64,000 bases of DNA from Deltaproteobacteria bacterium (GTDB lineage: Bacteria; Myxococcota; Kuafuiibacteriia; Kuafuiibacteriales; Kuafuiibacteriaceae): contig JADJBV010000001.1 of the NCBI GenBank assembly GCA_016703535.1, forward strand, positions 2,294,001-2,358,000, given 5' to 3'. Made by a program: the position numbers and the translations under genes. Numbering within the stretch: the first letter of the stretch is position 1; every line of letters starts with the position of its first letter. A model generated the notes under the pieces. It saw only the letters and a program-made list of their open reading frames with translations. It was not told the origin of the DNA and made no database searches. Positions 1 to 8,057 of the stretch are shown in pieces.

Positions 1-10
1 GCCTCACCCC

Positions 11-1723
11 ATGCGCGCCCCCTACCTCTTCGCCCTCACCTTCACCCTGGCCAGCCCCGGGATCGCCCAGGCCGCCCCGGACTTCTTCGGCCGGGAAGGC
101 TACTACGACCTCTCGGGCGCCCCCGAGATCAAGGACCTAAGGCTCGACTACGAGTACCTCCGGACCGGCCGCCCCACGTCGGCCGAGACCTTGGGCCTGG
201 TCGGCGCCGCCACGGTCCAGACCCGGCGCAACTTCGTCTACATCGAGGACACCGATGGCACCCTGACGATCCCGTTCCGCTCCTCGAACGATCTGCAGAC
301 CGCCTTCAACTTCGCCCTTCGGGAGCTCTACCAGGTCCACCCCGACGAGTTCGTCTTCGTCTACCTCTTCACCTCCTTCGATCCGCGGGTCGGCGCCTTC
401 TTCTACGCACCCGAGGCCAACGAGACCCGAGGCATCGGCTCCCCTCGCTACGATCAAAACGGCCCGTCGCCCCGAGAGGGCTTCGTGTTCATGAACTACT
501 GGCAGTCGATGCAGCAGATGTACGGCCAGTTTGGGGCCGCGGTGGTTCGGGCCCAGGGCCGCAGCATCTTCAACCAAGAGGCCGGCCACCGCTGGGCTTC
601 TTTCATCGAGCTCGGCACGGGCAACAACGGCTCGGGCACCGACCTCCTGCTCGGCCGGGATGAAGGGCACTGGAGCTACTTCATGAACAGCGGCGGCTCT
701 CCCATGGAGGGCAACGCGTGGTTCGACAACGGCAACGGCACCTTCACCACCACCACCAACCTGCAGAACTGGCGCTTCAGCCAGCTGGATCTCTACCTGA
801 TGGGCCTGTTGCCCAAGGAGATGGTGGAGCCCTTCTTCGTGATCCAGAACCCGGTGGTGCAAGGGGGCGGTCGTGACCTCTACGGCCAGGTCCCGACCCG
901 CTCGTCTCCCCCGCAGATCATCGAGCCGGTGACGGTCAGCGGCACCCGGACCAACTTCACCATCGACAACGTCATCAGCCGCAACGCCAACCGCGCTCCG
1001 GCCTTCGGCGCGGCGCCAAACACCTGGCGGGTGGTCTTCGTGATGTTGGCCAGCCGCACCGCCCCGCTGAGCGAGCCCGACCGAACGACCTTCGAGGGCA
1101 TGGTCGACAACTACGCCGCCGGCTTTCACGAAGGCACCGGCAACCGCGGGACCCTCGACTACTCGTTGATCGAGGATCCGGTGCCGCTGCCGATCGGCGG
1201 CGAGTGCACCGACAACAGCAACTGCCAACAAACCCCGGACCCTTTGTTTTGCCTGCCCCGCAGCGGCGGCGCCCCGGGCCTCTGCACCAAACCCTGCGCC
1301 GACGCCAGCAGCTGCCCAGGAGACTGGTGTTGCGCGGATCTCTCGGGGACCGGCAGCCTGGCCTGTTTGCCCAAGACCGAGTTCGGTGACGGTCAGTGCC
1401 CGGTGATCAGCCAACCCCAGCCCGACGCTGGCGTCAGCGACGACGCCGGCCCCTCCGAGTGCAGCTGCAACACCGGGGAGGGCTGCCAAGAGGGCTGTGC
1501 CTGCGATCCAGCCTGCGCGATGGTGCCGGCTCCGACCCCTAACCTCTGCGCCTGCGATCTGAGCTACAGCTGCGACCCCGCCGCGAACGGCGAAGGCAAC
1601 TGCGCCTGCGATCCGGAGTGTGACGAGGGCTGCGGCTGCACCACCACCCAACAGAACTCGGCGTCGGTGTTAGGGCTGGCCGGCGCCTTCGGGCTGTTGT
1701 TGCTGCGCCGCCGTCGGCGCTGA
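11..1723 (+). CDS. Secreted metalloprotease-like protein with MYXO-CTERM-type tail
   Basis: Predicted exported, surface-attached protein of 570 residues. The N-terminus is a signal peptide of about 21 residues ending in AQA-AP. At about residues 188-193 the sequence is QEAGHRW. This matches the HE(L/A)GHRW zinc motif that I know from putative myxobacterial metallopeptidases, but Gln replaces the first His. Downstream comes a stretch typical of that group (GHWSYF, SPMEGNAW, LDLYLMGLLP). From about residue 395 on the chain is Cys-rich with repeated CNC/CAC clusters. The C-terminus is a short hydrophobic segment followed by five Arg, preceded by Cys residues, as in MYXO-CTERM sorting tails. The ATG is the first in frame and sits directly before the signal peptide; the window starts 10 bases upstream, so the promoter is not visible. 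Because of the Gln, catalytic activity is doubtful. Confidence 0.72.
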   Translation: MRAPYLFALTFTLASPGIAQAAPDFFGREGYYDLSGAPEIKDLRLDYEYLRTGRPTSAETLGLVGAATVQTRRNFVYIEDTDGTLTIPFRSSNDLQTAFNFALRELYQVHPDEFVFVYLFTSFDPRVGAFFYAPEANETRGIGSPRYDQNGPSPREGFVFMNYWQSMQQMYGQFGAAVVRAQGRSIFNQEAGHRWASFIELGTGNNGSGTDLLLGRDEGHWSYFMNSGGSPMEGNAWFDNGNGTFTTTTNLQNWRFSQLDLYLMGLLPKEMVEPFFVIQNPVVQGGGRDLYGQVPTRSSPPQIIEPVTVSGTRTNFTIDNVISRNANRAPAFGAAPNTWRVVFVMLASRTAPLSEPDRTTFEGMVDNYAAGFHEGTGNRGTLDYSLIEDPVPLPIGGECTDNSNCQQTPDPLFCLPRSGGAPGLCTKPCADASSCPGDWCCADLSGTGSLACLPKTEFGDGQCPVISQPQPDAGVSDDAGPSECSCNTGEGCQEGCACDPACAMVPAPTPNLCACDLSYSCDPAANGEGNCACDPECDEGCGCTTTQQNSASVLGLAGAFGLLLLRRRRR

Positions 1724-1732
1724 GCTGGGGAT

Positions 1733-1759
1733 GCCGCCGCCCAAACGCGGGGTGGCGGC
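1733..1759. terminator. Hairpin between convergent genes
   Basis: GCCGCC at 1733-1738 pairs with GGCGGC at 1754-1759. Flanking GCTGAGC and GCTCAGC can extend the stem asymmetrically. It lies between two convergent stop codons and has no T-tract on either strand, so a bidirectional terminator role is plausible but unproven. Confidence 0.35.
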
Positions 1760-1761
1760 GC

Positions 1762-2010
1762 TCAGCTGACGTTGAAGAGTTGGTCGAGGTCGAGGGGCTT
1801 GCCGCTGGCGAAGACGAAGTAGGCCTGGGCCGCGTCTTGGGCCATGGTCTTCCAGATCGCCTCACGGTGGGCCGAGGTCAAAGACGGATCGTCTCGGACC
1901 TCGCGCACCGCGGCCGCGAACTTCTGCAGATCGGTGCCGGCCTCGTTGAGGGCCCGGATGTGCTTCACGATCCGTCGATCCCGCGGCGCCAGTTTCGCCA
2001 GGTCAGCCAT
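1762..2010 (-). CDS. Small hypothetical protein (82 aa)
   Basis: Not recognised. An 82-residue, probably cytosolic, mostly helical protein that starts MADLAKLAPRDRRIVKHI and is rich in Ala, Asp and Arg. It has no signal peptide, membrane segment or Cys. The start codon lies only 10 bases after the stop of the Met-rich gene upstream on the same strand, which suggests co-transcription. The codon pattern (G/C third positions) supports real coding rather than a shadow. Confidence 0.55.
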   Translation of the reverse strand: MADLAKLAPRDRRIVKHIRALNEAGTDLQKFAAAVREVRDDPSLTSAHREAIWKTMAQDAAQAYFVFASGKPLDLDQLFNVS

Positions 2011-2019
2011 GGGCGAAGC

Positions 2020-2364
2020 CTAACACCACATCCGATGCCCCATCATCATGGGGTTGTAAGGCATCTGGCCCATCAGATACGGATTGGCCATGTATGGGTT
2101 CATGCCCATCATGTACGGGCTGCCGTAAAGCATGGCGGCCATCGGGTTGCCGGAGGTGTACGCCGCCGCCATGGTCCGGGAGCCGCCCAGGAACAGCGAC
2201 TTCAGGCCGTCCGAGAAGTAGGTCTTGAAGAACCCACCTTGCCCGGTCATCGTGTTCAGCATGTAGGCCCGAGTGAAGTCGGGATCCGAGCCGAACAACT
2301 TGCTCCCCATGTGGAGCACCGCCGCACCCGCTGCAATCGCACCAAGAACCAGTGGCAAAGCCAT
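2020..2364 (-). CDS. Met-rich small membrane-associated hypothetical protein
   Basis: Not recognised. A 114-residue protein with an N-terminal hydrophobic stretch (residues 2-18, LPLVLGAIAAGAAVLHMG) that could be a membrane anchor. The second half (about residues 68-114) is very rich in Met, Pro, Tyr, Asn and Gly with repeated PYMM/NPYM-like motifs, and the chain ends in Cys. Such tails occur in metal-binding or adhesive surface proteins, but no function can be assigned. A good ribosome site (AAGGAGG) precedes the ATG by nine bases, so the start is well supported. An AT-rich promoter-like region lies upstream. Confidence 0.6.
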   Translation of the reverse strand: MALPLVLGAIAAGAAVLHMGSKLFGSDPDFTRAYMLNTMTGQGGFFKTYFSDGLKSLFLGGSRTMAAAYTSGNPMAAMLYGSPYMMGMNPYMANPYLMGQMPYNPMMMGHRMWC

Positions 2365-2498
2365 AATCCATCGCCTCCTTCAGGCGAACGAGGCGCGCCC
2401 TTGGGCGCATCGTTCTGATGGGACTTATCGGTAGCGGAGCTTTCGGGGTTGCTTACAAGTGTCTATCAATTCGAGCACTTACAAACACCCACAGAACC
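2365..2498 (-). promoter_or_regulatory. Upstream region with repeated CTTACAA motif
   Basis: This 134-bp gap is visibly more AT-rich than its surroundings. CTTACAA occurs at 2452-2458 and again at 2478-2484, a spacing of 26 bases, which reads TTGTAAG twice on the minus strand. That could be a paired operator or -35-like elements for the leftward gene at 2364. No clear -10/-35 pair with standard spacing was found. Confidence 0.25.
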
Positions 2499-2921
2499 CT
2501 ACTTTCGGCCGCCGCCCAACCGCTCCTTCATGAAGCGATCGAAGAGTTCTCGCTCCACCCCCCGCTCGGCCTTCCCTTTTTCGGTGATCCCTTTGCCGTC
2601 GGGGGCGTTGCGGGCGACCTGGCCGCCGATCAGGTTGCGGGCGTCTCGGGTGGCGTCGGTGCGTTCGGCGGCGTCCGAAACGGGAGCGCCCGGCTCGGCG
2701 ACGTCGGGGAACTCGAGGATGAAGCTGTAGTCGAAGGGGTGGTCCATGGCCCACTGGATGTGCCGGAACCACTCGACGGGGGTCTGGCCCGAGTTGTCGA
2801 TGATCAACTTCTGGGTCGCGAACCAGCGCTTGAGCGCATCTTGGCGGTCCGCTGGCAGGGATTCGAAGCCCTTGATCCACTCTCTGATAGCGTCTTCGTG
2901 TTCAGCGCCCACGCTGGCCAT
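2499..2921 (-). CDS. Hypothetical protein (140 aa)
   Basis: Not recognised. A soluble, acidic protein without signal peptide. The first 80 residues look like an ordered helical domain (EDAIREWIKGFESLPADRQ..., then a Trp-containing segment VEWFRHIQWAMDHPF). The C-terminal 50 residues are charged and probably flexible. It is separated by 134 bases from the next leftward gene and by 66 bases from the lipoprotein gene upstream, so it may be a separate unit or the end of the larger leftward operon. Confidence 0.5.
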   Translation of the reverse strand: MASVGAEHEDAIREWIKGFESLPADRQDALKRWFATQKLIIDNSGQTPVEWFRHIQWAMDHPFDYSFILEFPDVAEPGAPVSDAAERTDATRDARNLIGGQVARNAPDGKGITEKGKAERGVERELFDRFMKERLGGGRK

Positions 2922-2987
2922 GAGTGAAAGGTAGCGCCGGCTCGGGCTCTTGGCAAACCCGAGGGCTTACAGGGCACCGCAAGTGGG

Positions 2988-3542
2988 TCAGGGGAAGGTG
3001 AGCTCGACCGCCAAGGACCGGTTTTCGCCGGCGTTGGGCCGCAGACCCGGGTCCGTCAGGGGCACCCGGTAGTTCTCTTTGTAGAGGCCCGTGTGGATCC
3101 CCAGCTTCTTCGGGCCATATCCCGGCGGGACCCAGATGATGAAGGGATCGGCCACCAACTCGCCCACCTGCCACACATCCGTGGGGTACTGGCCCTTGGC
3201 CGGGTAGTGATCGCCGTGGATCCGGGGGGCGTTGCCGCCGATGGGATCGCCGTGCACGAAGACCTGGTAGTCCTCGGCCACCTGCCGCACCGCGGACCAA
3301 TAGAAAGTCACCTTCACCCGATCCCCGGGCGCGGGGACCTTGGGATCCAGGGTGAAACCGACCAGCTTGATCCGATCGAAGACCGCGTCGACCCGCTGCA
3401 GGTCCGGCGGTTCGCTGCTGAAGATCAGCTCGCCCTTGAGACCCTCCCGAGGGAAGTTCTCCCGGCGCTCCTTGACCGACTGGGGATTGGGCAAACAGCC
3501 CAACCCCAAGCCCAACAAGGCGATGGCCAGCGACGGACGCAA
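2988..3542 (-). CDS. Lipoprotein with carbohydrate-enzyme-like accessory domain
   Basis: A 184-residue predicted lipoprotein: short hydrophobic N-terminus followed by the lipobox LGLGC (Cys at residue 16). The rest resembles a beta-sandwich found at the ends of some membrane glycosyltransferases, with the phrase GDRVKVTFYW, then DYQVFVHG, DHYPAKGQYPTDVWQVGE and GIHTGLY. The resemblance is from memory of that motif pattern and gives no enzymatic role. The gene starts one base before the stop of the OmpA-like lipoprotein gene and so is very probably in the same leftward operon. Confidence 0.6.
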   Translation of the reverse strand: MRPSLAIALLGLGLGCLPNPQSVKERRENFPREGLKGELIFSSEPPDLQRVDAVFDRIKLVGFTLDPKVPAPGDRVKVTFYWSAVRQVAEDYQVFVHGDPIGGNAPRIHGDHYPAKGQYPTDVWQVGELVADPFIIWVPPGYGPKKLGIHTGLYKENYRVPLTDPGLRPNAGENRSLAVELTFP

Positions 3543-3543
3543 C

Positions 3544-4380
3544 TCAGGCTCCCGGGATCTTCTCGACCTTGGGCAACAGGATGATCTCGAGGCGCCGGTT
3601 CTTCTCCCGGCCCTCTTTGGCGGCGTTGTCGGCGATGGGATCGAACTCGCCGAAGCCGGCCGCTGAAAGTTGCTCAGGCGCCACGCCCGACTTGATCAAG
3701 AGCTGCACGACCTCGACGGCCCGGGCGGTGGAGAGCTCCCAGTTGCTGTTGAAGCCCTTGCCCTTGCCCACCGGCACGTTGTCGGTGTGGCCAGCGATCA
3801 AGAAGTCCCGATCCTGCATGTCCTTCAAGGTGGCGGCGACCGACTCGATGGCGGCGGTGCCTTCCTTCTTCAACTTCTTCGAGCCCGAGGGGAACAACAC
3901 GTTGTCGGGCAACTTCAGGTTGATGCGGCCCTTGCGGATCACGACCTCCAGCTGGCCGGCGTCGATCATCGACTTGAAGCGTTCGGTCAGGGCCTTGAAC
4001 TGGGCCGCCTCGCGTTCGGCCTCGGCCCGCAGCTTGCGCAGCTGCTCGACCTCTTGGGTGGTGGCCGCCAGCTCGACCTTGGTCGAAGCCAGTTGGCTGG
4101 TGCGATCGCCGAGTTCGGTGCGGACCTTCTTGAGGTCGCCGCCCATGCGCTGGACTTCGCCCTCGTAGCCAGCGATCAGCTGATCCTTGCCGGCCAGGTC
4201 CTTGTCCTTGGCGGCGAGGGCGTCGCCGTGGGCGGCCTGCATCTTCTTCATCTCTGCGTCGCAGGTGGCCTTCTGGCTGTCAGCGGCCGCTTGGACCGCG
4301 GCATCATGGTCCTTCTTGGAGATGCCACAGGCCACCGTCAACGGCAGGACCAGCAGCAAAAATTGAGCGCGTCGCAACAT
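3544..4380 (-). CDS. OmpA-family peptidoglycan-binding lipoprotein
   Basis: Predicted outer-membrane lipoprotein that anchors to peptidoglycan. The start chosen (ATG at 4380, not the longer frame from 4446) gives a proper signal peptide with lipobox TVAC and has GGAGG eight bases upstream. Residues 25-140 form a long coiled coil of heptads with Lys, Ala, Gln and Glu. The last 120 residues are an OmpA/MotB C-terminal domain: VLFPSGSKKL, then AGHTDNVPV, LSTARAVEVV, AAGFGEFDPI and NRRLEI, with the Asp and Arg that bind diaminopimelate in the family. It sits in the leftward operon with the TPR protein and MoxR cluster and could tether that complex to the wall. Confidence 0.85.
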   Translation of the reverse strand: MLRRAQFLLLVLPLTVACGISKKDHDAAVQAAADSQKATCDAEMKKMQAAHGDALAAKDKDLAGKDQLIAGYEGEVQRMGGDLKKVRTELGDRTSQLASTKVELAATTQEVEQLRKLRAEAEREAAQFKALTERFKSMIDAGQLEVVIRKGRINLKLPDNVLFPSGSKKLKKEGTAAIESVAATLKDMQDRDFLIAGHTDNVPVGKGKGFNSNWELSTARAVEVVQLLIKSGVAPEQLSAAGFGEFDPIADNAAKEGREKNRRLEIILLPKVEKIPGA

Positions 4381-4452
4381 GAACTTCGTTCCTCCAGGTC
4401 GGAATCCCGACCCGGGTGGCATGCCGGGGTTTGTGGCGGGAGGCAATCGCTT

Positions 4453-4980
4453 TCAACGGGTCGAGCGGTCCAGCACCAGGTCGCGCAAGGTGACCTGTCC
4501 CCGACGAACCTCGACCACACACGGCTCACCGGCGCCGAAGCTGCCGCAGTCCGCGCAGAGGCCGTCGACCGACAAGAGGGCCAGATAGGTCCCGGGCGCC
4601 AAGGCCACCACCACCTCACCTTGGGGCGCGGGCGTTTGGGCCACGAGATGCGGAGCGAGCCCTTCGACCTCGAAGGCCTTGCCGCAGGAGGAGCCGTTGG
4701 GGAGGCTCTGGTTGGCCGGCGCCACGTAGACGGTGAGGCCGGCCCGGACCTTGGCGCAGGCCTCGTCGCCGGGACACCCGGCCTCTTCGCTCATCGGTTT
4801 TTCGCGACAGTCACCGTAGATTTCGGTGGTGGTGACCGCCAAGCCGGTCTCGACCTGAGGTGCCAAGGCCATGGCCCGCCCCGCGGTCATCGGCAAAAGT
4901 TCGATCCCCGGCGGACAAGGCGTGCTCCCACAACCCAAAACACCCAAGGTGGCCCACCCCACCGTGACCCAGAGCTTCAC
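4453..4980 (-). CDS. Hypothetical lipoprotein (175 aa)
   Basis: Predicted lipoprotein with signal peptide and lipobox LGVLGC (Cys 17). The mature part has several Cys (CPPG, CREK, CPGDEAC, CGK, CADCGSF, CVVE), suggesting disulfide bonds in the periplasm. No family recognised. Its start codon overlaps the stop of the upstream TPR gene by four bases (ATGA), which indicates translational coupling. Confidence 0.6.
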   Translation of the reverse strand: MKLWVTVGWATLGVLGCGSTPCPPGIELLPMTAGRAMALAPQVETGLAVTTTEIYGDCREKPMSEEAGCPGDEACAKVRAGLTVYVAPANQSLPNGSSCGKAFEVEGLAPHLVAQTPAPQGEVVVALAPGTYLALLSVDGLCADCGSFGAGEPCVVEVRRGQVTLRDLVLDRSTR

Positions 4981-7019
4981 TTGCCGACCTCTTCCAAGAT
5001 CGACTTCAGCTCTTCGGTCGCCTTGCCAGTGCCCAAGGAGCCGTCGAGGGAGCGGATGTCCGACTGGGTGATGTCGATGTTGGGGACCAACAACTCTCGC
5101 TGCACCGCCTTGGCGATCCGCCGCGCGGCCCCTTCGTCGTCATCTTTTTGTCCCGCGTTCGCCGGCACCCGGATGGTGTTGACCACGCTGCCGTCGGGCA
5201 ACAACAACTCGGCCTCGGCCTCACCGACCCGCAGCCCAAACCCCCAGGGCTCGAGCTCGAAGAGCGGCGACGATCCGAGGAGCTCCACCGCCCGAGTCAC
5301 CGGTCCAGTGCCCGCGGCCTCCAGCTGCACCGGCAGCCGAAAACCAAGGCGACGCAGGACCCCGGGATCCAAGGCCAACACCAGGCGGTAGGCGGCCAAG
5401 GCGGCGTCGACGTCCCCGTTCTGCCGAGCCGATTCGGCCAACAACGCCGCGGCCCGGGCCCGCATCAGACCGTCCCCTTTACCGAGGCCGTCCAGCGCCT
5501 GTTTGGCCAACTGTTGAGCGAGATCCTCGTCGCCGGCCAAGAGGTGAGCTTCGGCCTCGAGGGCCCAAAAGATCGGCTCCTTCAGGGCCTCGGGCAGGGT
5601 CTCTTCTGCTCGCGCCTCTTGAATGGCGGCGAGGGCCACGCCCGGTCCGGTCAAGGCGATGAGGTCGCCGTCGAGCCACGAGGGGAGTTCGATCGATCCG
5701 GGGCACTCGGGGCGCAGCGAGGTCACCAGCCGCTCCGGGTTGGCCAAGACCTCGGCGGCCTTGCGGCCCGAACGCCAGGCCTCGAAGCGCAGCCCCAGCG
5801 ACTCGATCCACAGCGGCAAGGCGTCCTTCCAGGTGCTGACCGCGGCCCGCTCCTCCAGCTGCCTGGCGGCGTCCAACTTGGCGGCCCGATCCATGACCGC
5901 GGCCCCGGCCTCGTTCTGCTCGGCGTTGGCGCTGGACGTGCCCTGCCGATCGGGGCGCTTCACCGTCACGCCGGTGCGTTTTTGGGCCTCGTCGCTGCGG
6001 CCGGCCACCAACAACAAGGACGCGCCGATCAGGTCGGCCTCGGCCTGATCCTGTTGATCCAGGTACGAACCGGGCCGTTGGCTGCGATAGGTCTTCATCT
6101 CCCGCCAGGCCGACATCGCCTCGGAAAAGCGGCCCTGGCGCAGGTACAGGCGAACCAAACGGCCAAAGGGGTTGACCGAACCTTCGGCCGGGCGCCGAGC
6201 CGCCTCTTGATAAAGCCGTTCGGCCTCGTCGAACTTGAACATCTCCTCCGAGGCCGCGCCGGCGTTGGAGAGTTCGATCGAACCGTCCATGGCCGACCCC
6301 TGCACCCGTTCGGCCGCCTTTTGACAGGCGTCGTACGCGGCCTGGCGATTGCGGAGTTCACTTTCGACCGCACACAAAGCGGTCAGGCCCACCGCTTGGT
6401 TCCAGGCGTCGTCGGACTCGATGGCCTCGGTCGCGATCTGTCGGGCCTCGTCGAAGCGACCCAACTTGAGGAGCGGCCACGACTTGAAGGGCGCGTAGTC
6501 CAGGTCCAGGCGACGACGGATCTCATCCACGTAGTGGATCTTGTCCTCGTGGGCGTCCATCTCACCCAACAGGTGGATCAGCTGATGGAGGATCCGGTGA
6601 TAGACCCGCCACGGGCTGTCGGTCAAAGAAGGCCGCTCACCGTAACGTTCGATGAACAAGGTCTCGGCTTGCTGGAGGTGAAAGAGGGCCTTGGGCAAGT
6701 TGCCTTCGCCGAGGTGCTGCACGTAGCCCATCAGGAAGTGGGCCCGAAAGGAGCGTTCGTCGGCGTTGAGGGCCTGGTTGGCCAAGGTCCGCATCGACTT
6801 CAGCTCACCGGCTTGAGCCGCACACCACCCGGCCCGCTCCACCTCGGTGCCCTGGAAAGTTTCGGCCTCGGGGCAGTCGACGCGCAGCTCGGGCATCCCG
6901 GGCTTGGCCGGCGGCGGCGCTGGCGCCAGCGGATCCACCGGATCCGGCTCGGCCAAGTGCCCCTGGCCTTGAGTCATCAAGGCGAGGAGCACCCAAGTGG
7001 CCGAGCCGATCCCCATCAA
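4977..7019 (-). CDS. Exported TPR-repeat protein
   Basis: A 680-residue protein with a signal-like hydrophobic N-terminus (about residues 5-20) and a Pro-rich linker. Residues 70-540 are built from degenerate helical pairs of TPR type (ALFHLQQAETLF, EEMFKFDEAERLYQEAARRP, LLAGDEDLAQQLAKQALDGL, VDAALAAYRLVLALDPG). The C-terminal 110 residues carry no recognised domain. TPR proteins are commonly encoded beside MoxR/DUF58 genes and act as scaffolds. The gene overlaps its neighbours by four bases on both sides (MoxR upstream, lipoprotein downstream), so it belongs to this operon. Confidence 0.7.
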   Translation of the reverse strand: MMGIGSATWVLLALMTQGQGHLAEPDPVDPLAPAPPPAKPGMPELRVDCPEAETFQGTEVERAGWCAAQAGELKSMRTLANQALNADERSFRAHFLMGYVQHLGEGNLPKALFHLQQAETLFIERYGERPSLTDSPWRVYHRILHQLIHLLGEMDAHEDKIHYVDEIRRRLDLDYAPFKSWPLLKLGRFDEARQIATEAIESDDAWNQAVGLTALCAVESELRNRQAAYDACQKAAERVQGSAMDGSIELSNAGAASEEMFKFDEAERLYQEAARRPAEGSVNPFGRLVRLYLRQGRFSEAMSAWREMKTYRSQRPGSYLDQQDQAEADLIGASLLLVAGRSDEAQKRTGVTVKRPDRQGTSSANAEQNEAGAAVMDRAAKLDAARQLEERAAVSTWKDALPLWIESLGLRFEAWRSGRKAAEVLANPERLVTSLRPECPGSIELPSWLDGDLIALTGPGVALAAIQEARAEETLPEALKEPIFWALEAEAHLLAGDEDLAQQLAKQALDGLGKGDGLMRARAAALLAESARQNGDVDAALAAYRLVLALDPGVLRRLGFRLPVQLEAAGTGPVTRAVELLGSSPLFELEPWGFGLRVGEAEAELLLPDGSVVNTIRVPANAGQKDDDEGAARRIAKAVQRELLVPNIDITQSDIRSLDGSLGTGKATEELKSILEEVGK

Positions 7020-8053
7020 GCGCCCCTGAGGGTGGCCCGGGCCAAACGCTCGAGCACCGGCGCCAGGGCCGCCTTGATCACCTGATCCGCTTCGGTCGCG
7101 CCCGCCCCCAGCTCCAAGCGGTGCCCGAAGATCCGAGGCAACAAGGCCTCCAGATCTTCGGCGCCCACGTAGTCCCGGCCGTACAACATGGCCCGGGTCT
7201 GGAGCGCCGGCACCGCCAACACCAAGGCCCGAGTCGAGACGCCCTGGAGCACCCGGCGATCCACGCGCAGGTGCGTGGCGATGTCGACCAGGGCCTCTTG
7301 GATCATCGGGTGGACCTGGACCTGCTCTTCGATCAAGGCCCGGGTCTCGAGGATCTCGGTGCGGGTTACGGGCGGCAAGGCCCGACCGGCGCCGGCCTTC
7401 CGTTGCCGCAAGGTGGACAAGACCTCCAGCTCCGCGGCCCGATCGATGTGGGTCATCCGTATTTTGAATAGAAAGCGATCCAGCTGGGCCACCGGCAAGG
7501 GATAGGTGCCGGCGAGATCGAGTGGGTTTTGGGTGGCGATCACGAAGAACAAGGCGTCGAGGGGCCGGGTCTTGTTGTCGACGGTGACCTGCTTTTCGGC
7601 CATCGCCTCCAACATCGCCGACTGGACCTTGGGAGAGGTCCGGTTGATCTCGTCGGCCAAGACCACGTGGGCGAAGATCGGTCCGGGCCGGAAGGTGAAG
7701 GCCCCGGTGTTGGGCTCGAAGATCGAGGTGCCGGTCAGATCCGACGGCAACAGATCGGGCGTGAACTGGATGCGCCGAAAGGACTCGATCAACCCCCGCT
7801 CGGGATCGGGCCGAGGATCGACGATCGACTCACCCAAAGCCTTGGCCAAGGTGGTCTTGCCCGAACCTGGGAAGTCCTCGAGCAGGATGTGGCCGTCGGC
7901 GAAAAGAGCGGTCAGGACCAGCTCGATGACGTCGTCTCGGCCCCTGACCGCGGCCCGGACCCGATCGAAGAGCCGACGCGCCACCTCGTGCCCGTAGGCG
8001 ATGTTCTTCGGCCCGACGGGCTCTGGGCTCAACGTGTTCACCATCTGCACCAT
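7016..8053 (-). CDS. MoxR-family AAA+ ATPase
   Basis: AAA+ chaperone-like ATPase of the MoxR family, 345 residues, the usual length. Walker A is PGSGKTT at about residues 62-68, Walker B is VVLADEINRT at about 130-139, and the family phrase SALLEAME appears as SAMLEAMAE. Sensor and lid regions follow (FFVIATQNPLDLAGTYPLPVAQLDRFLF). The start at 8053 is supported by GAGG seven bases upstream. MoxR proteins are known to be encoded with DUF58 and transglutaminase-like proteins and to help assemble or activate envelope or metal-binding complexes; that is exactly the context here. Confidence 0.92.
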   Translation of the reverse strand: MVQMVNTLSPEPVGPKNIAYGHEVARRLFDRVRAAVRGRDDVIELVLTALFADGHILLEDFPGSGKTTLAKALGESIVDPRPDPERGLIESFRRIQFTPDLLPSDLTGTSIFEPNTGAFTFRPGPIFAHVVLADEINRTSPKVQSAMLEAMAEKQVTVDNKTRPLDALFFVIATQNPLDLAGTYPLPVAQLDRFLFKIRMTHIDRAAELEVLSTLRQRKAGAGRALPPVTRTEILETRALIEEQVQVHPMIQEALVDIATHLRVDRRVLQGVSTRALVLAVPALQTRAMLYGRDYVGAEDLEALLPRIFGHRLELGAGATEADQVIKAALAPVLERLARATLRGA

Positions 8054-8057
8054 TCTT

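Noticed and set aside
137..1651. Long open frame of about 500 codons antisense to the first gene
   Set aside because: It mirrors the codon bias of the real gene, contains long runs of Ala/Gly/Val/Arg with no motif, and has no ribosome site. Such antisense frames occur over most genes here because of high GC.
3670..7085. Rightward open frames of 573 and 645 codons over the OmpA, lipoprotein and TPR genes
   Set aside because: Composition is that of reverse-strand shadows (Leu/Gly/Gln/Arg-rich, no domains). The opposite strand has recognisable, overlapping operon genes.
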